64,000 nucleotides of DNA from Clytia hemisphaerica (Eukaryota > Cnidaria > Hydrozoa > Leptothecata > Clytiidae): contig CACVBU010001363.1 in NCBI GenBank assembly GCA_902728285.1, forward strand, positions 282,851-346,850, read 5' to 3'. The translations under genes were made by a program, and so were the position numbers. This document shows, piece after piece, positions 61,187 through 64,000 of the stretch. The notes under the pieces were generated by a model. That model had not been told where the DNA came from. It did no database searches and saw only the letters and a program-made list of their open reading frames with translations. Positions within the stretch are counted from its first letter, which is position 1; each line of letters opens with the position of its first letter.

Positions 61187-61347
61187 AGGTGGATTTATTT
61201 TCGCGAATGACCCCTTTGAAAAATTTCGCGCGGATTTAATTTCGCGAACGAGCTATCCCAAACGATTTCGCGAGTTTTATTTTCGCGAAAATGGCGAAAA
61301 TTCGCGAAACCGCGAAATTTAATCTCGCGAAATTAATCCGGTTAAAG
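61187..61347. repeat. Right terminal and subterminal repeats of the two-gene transposon
   Basis: Contains GGATTTATTTTCGCGAATG, TTTCGCGCGGATTTAATTTCG, GATTTCGCGAG, AAATGGCGAAAATTCGCG and then the terminal repeat. At least seven TTCGCG words occur in 160 bp. The phrase TTTCGCG-GGATTTAATTTCGCGAA is shared with the left end but in the same orientation, so the subterminal words are arranged partly as direct and partly as inverted copies. Confidence 0.8.
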
Positions 61348-61349
61348 TA

Positions 61350-61939
61350 TTTCTGACATCACCTCTTTATGATTCTACAAAAGAGAGTGTTGTTGTTTTG
61401 GTTGTTCGGCCTTGTTATATGTTAAAACAAACAAAAAACTTTTCTTCAGCTTTGGCATTTCACTATTCGATACTGTGTGGCCTTTGTGTTTATCTTTTTC
61501 ATGTACTTAGCTTCAATTCTTTTGAAGATTGGAGTTTTTTTGGTTGTTTTCTTTCACTTTTTTGTTCATATTTGTATTTTTGAGCTTCGACCGAAGAGCT
61601 GAAGGAAAAGTTTTGATAAATTTACAGACCAGATATCTTATAAAAGCAAAAGTCAAAAATAAATTTACAGACTGTACAAAATGCGCGCATCAGATTGTTT
61701 TTTAACTTTCTTTCTGTTTTGTTTTTCTGGTCTGGGATTCGAATTTCGAATGTAAACATTCTATTGAAAAAGTTCGAAACGATCGTTTTTGCGCGAACAT
61801 CAATGTGAATCAAATTAATAACTCGCCAAGATTCTGTAAAATACATCGAATTAAAAAAAAACAAATCGGAAAGCGGTTGGTAGATCATTAAGCAGACCTA
61901 TACTACCTGGGGTTTTGTAGAGGTCTGCGATTCAGACTA
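61350..61939. other. Spacer, nothing recognised
   Basis: Short frames only. Confidence 0.4.
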
Positions 61940-62200
61940 GATTTCACGGGGATTTAATTTCGCGGATGACATTTTCGGGAAATGATATTTTCATGTGTCT
62001 TTTTACTGCCAAATTATACACACTGGTCGTTAAAATACGCATTATTAGCGCTTCTTTGATGTCAGTTAACATTATAAAAGTAGTTATTCGAGATTTTTTG
62101 AGTTTGGTTCAAAAGAATTTCGTGGATAAGACCTTTCTATATTTCCATTGGGACTTAATTTCGCGAATGACACCAAAACCCGCAAAATTTAATGCCATTG
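61940..62200. repeat. Remnant related to the TTTCGCG transposon ends
   Basis: CACGGGGATTTAATTTCGCGG at about 61,947 and GGGACTTAATTTCGCGAATG plus AACCCGCAAAATTTAATGCC at about 62,150-62,205 echo the subterminal words of the element next door. It is probably a degraded non-autonomous copy. The ends are not identifiable. Confidence 0.5.
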
Positions 62201-62299
62201 AAGGTTTAAAGTCTGGGAATATTGCACCAATACTGATCAATCGTCATGAGACACGAATCCATTGATAGGAGGAATCATTTTATGGACACTTGAACAATT

Positions 62300-64000
62300 G
62301 AAAATAGTTTCTTTGCAATCAAATTTCATATTTATGCTATTTGCAAGCCCTTTCGCCTATTTTCGTGGATTCAACACTACCTTCACTGAAGCTTTAGGTC
62401 AATTACAGATTTGGCGTCTTTTCCGATAAAAGTCGCCGTATCTGTTACGAGTCTTTCGTGACAATAGAACATCTAAGGATTGTTTCTTTGCAATCAAATT
62501 CTTAAATTTATGCTATTTGCAAGCCCTTTCGCCTATTTTCGTGGATTCACCACTACTTTCACCGAAGCTATAGATCAATTACAGATTTGGCGTCTTTTTT
62601 GATAAAAGTCCCCGGATCCGTTACGAGTCTTTAGTGACAATAGAACATCTAAGGATTGTTTCTTTGCAATCAAATGTCTAAATTTATGCTATCTGAAAGC
62701 AATTTGGTTTATTTTTGTGCGCTCATGACTGCTTTCATTGAAGCTGTAGCTCAATTACAGATTTGGCGTCTTTATCGATAAAAGTTGCCGTATCTGTTAT
62801 GAGTCTTTAGTGCCAATGGAACTTCTTAGGATTGTTTCTTTGCAATCAAATGTCTAAATTTATGCTATTTACAAACCCTTTGCTCTATGTTTGTGGATTC
62901 ACCACTACTTTCACTGAAGCTATAGGTCAATTACAGATTTGACGTCTTTTCTGATGAAAGTCGCCGTATCCGTTATGAGTCTTTAGTGACAATGGAACAT
63001 CTGAGGATTGTTTATCTGTAATCAAATATCTAAATTTATGCTATTTGCAAGCCCTTTGCTCTATTTTTGTGGATTCACCACTACTTTCACTGAAGCTATA
63101 GGTCAAATACAGATTTGGCGTCTTTATCGATAAAAGTTGCCGTACCTGTTATTAGTCTTTCGTGGCAAAGGAACATCTAGGAATTGTTTCTTGCAATCAA
63201 ATTTCTAAATTTATGCTATTTGCAATCAAGTTTCATATTTATGCTATTTGCAAGCCCTTTGCTCTATTTTTATGGATTCACCACTACTTTCACTGAAGCT
63301 ATAGGTCAAATACAGATTTGGCGTCTTTATCGATAAAAGTCGCCGTATCTGTTATGAGTGTTTCGTGGCAAAGGAACATCTTAGGATTGTTTCTTCTCTA
63401 TCAAATTTCTAAATTTCTGGTATTAGCAAGCCATTTCGTCTATTTTCGTGGATTCACCACTAATTTCACTGAAGCAATAGGTCAATTGCAGATTCAGCGT
63501 CCTTTCCGATGAAAGTCGCCGTATCTATTTTGAGTCTTTCCTGAGAAAGGAACATGTTATGATTGTTTCCTTGCAATCAAATGTCTAAATTTATGCTATT
63601 TGCAATCAATTTTCATATTTATGCTATTTGCAAGCCCTTTGCTCTATTTTTGTGGATTCACCACTACTTGTACTGAAGCTATAGGTCAATTACAGATTTG
63701 ACGTCTTTTCTGATGAAAGTCGCCGCATCCGTTATGAGTCTTTAGTGACAATGGAACATCTGAGGATTGTTTCTCTGTAATCAAATATCTAAATTTATGC
63801 TATTTGCAAGCCCTTTGCTCTATTTTTGTGGATTCACCACTACTTTCACTGAAGCTATAGGTCAAATACAGATTTGGCGTCTTTATCGATAAAAGTTGCC
63901 GTACCTGTTATTAGTCTTTCGTGGCAAAGGAACATCTAGGAATTGTTTCTAGCAATCAAATTTATAAATTTATGCTATTTGCAAGCCATTTCGTCTATTT
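62300..64000 (+). repeat. 176-bp satellite array with higher-order structure (runs off the right edge)
   Basis: A unit containing GATTGTTTCTTTGCAATCAAA, AAATTTATGCTATTTGCAAG, GTGGATTCACCACTACTTTC, ACTGAAGC and AGATTTGGCGTCTTT recurs from about 62,305. The landmark GATTGTTT falls at about 62,479, 62,654, 62,830, 63,006, 63,182, 63,384, 63,561, 63,765 and 63,941, giving steps of 175-177 with two of about 202-204. The long units carry an extra 27-bp partial duplication (GCAATCAA-TTTCATATTTATGC). Non-coding. Confidence 0.9.

Larger units (their letters stand above)
57936..61347. mobile_element. Two-gene pogo-type transposon: DD35D transposase plus HIRAN protein
   Basis: 3,412 bp between TA dinucleotides (57,934-57,935 and 61,348-61,349). 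The termini CTTTAACCGGATTAATTTTC and the complement of CTTTAACCGGATTAATTTCG continue as near-perfect inverted repeats (GCGAGATTAAATTTCGCG) for about 40 bp, then as arrays of TTTCGCG-containing words. Inside, a pogo-like transposase gene runs leftward (60,055 to 58,193) and a HIRAN-domain gene runs rightward (60,462-61,076) from a shared 400-bp promoter region. One single-base frame break was found in the transposase; the HIRAN gene is intact. TA target, TIRs and DD35D place it in the Tc1/mariner superfamily, pogo branch. Confidence 0.9.

Noticed and set aside
62300-64000. Possible CRISPR array (regularly spaced repeats)
   Set aside because: The repeated unit is the whole 176 bp with no unique spacers; the DNA is eukaryotic. 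It is a satellite.

Overview
This is an AT-rich eukaryotic window made almost entirely of transposable elements and their debris. One convincing host gene is present. Introns with GT-AG borders, reverse-transcriptase families, pogo-like, TNP2/CACTA-like and hAT-like elements, and the absence of any operon or ribosome-binding structure all point to an invertebrate metazoan. The mix of families looks most like a cnidarian to me (inference; no marker gene proves it).

Layout. 1-3,700: tail of a DDE-like transposase gene with a Cys-rich downstream part, then a 660-bp near-perfect foldback carrying CRE-type palindromes. 4,270-7,970: a decayed minus-strand CR1-like LINE with an internal deletion in its RT. 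7,971-11,165: a 3.2-kb element with terminal minisatellites and an 8-bp target duplication. 11,200-16,015: short tandem repeats, twin TTAA-flanked MITEs, a second broken copy of the first transposase family, and a foldback built on a GTGGGTCC minisatellite. 16,200-22,490: large inverted repeats with nested MITEs and a tRNA-derived SINE. 22,828-28,152: a RecQ-like helicase fragment, then a nearly full-length LINE with ORF1, a 2A-like peptide at the start of ORF2, EN, RT and a poly-A tail. 28,153-34,374: mostly unrecognised DNA with two more foldbacks. 34,375-39,885: an LTR retrotransposon with identical 133-bp LTRs, sitting inside an old LINE fragment. 40,527-45,263: a foldback, an RT fragment split by a MITE, and a multi-exon TNP2/CACTA-like transposase gene. 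46,084-50,011: LINE scraps and MITEs. 51,944-55,191: the host gene, coding for a large helical protein whose start resembles the end of a 2OG-Fe(II) oxygenase-type module. 55,946-56,895: another foldback with terminal minisatellites. 57,936-61,347: a TA-flanked transposon carrying two divergent genes, a pogo-type DD35D transposase and a HIRAN-domain protein. 62,300-64,000: a 176-bp satellite with a ~759-bp higher-order period.

Most noteworthy are (1) the two-gene pogo plus HIRAN transposon between shared TIRs, (2) a set of foldback elements with 8-bp target duplications whose arms hold minisatellites, several ending in a related CGGTTTGTGTAA-like terminus, and (3) the 2A-like peptide behind a hydrophobic stretch in the LINE. 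All protein family names come from reading translations by eye; none was confirmed by a search.
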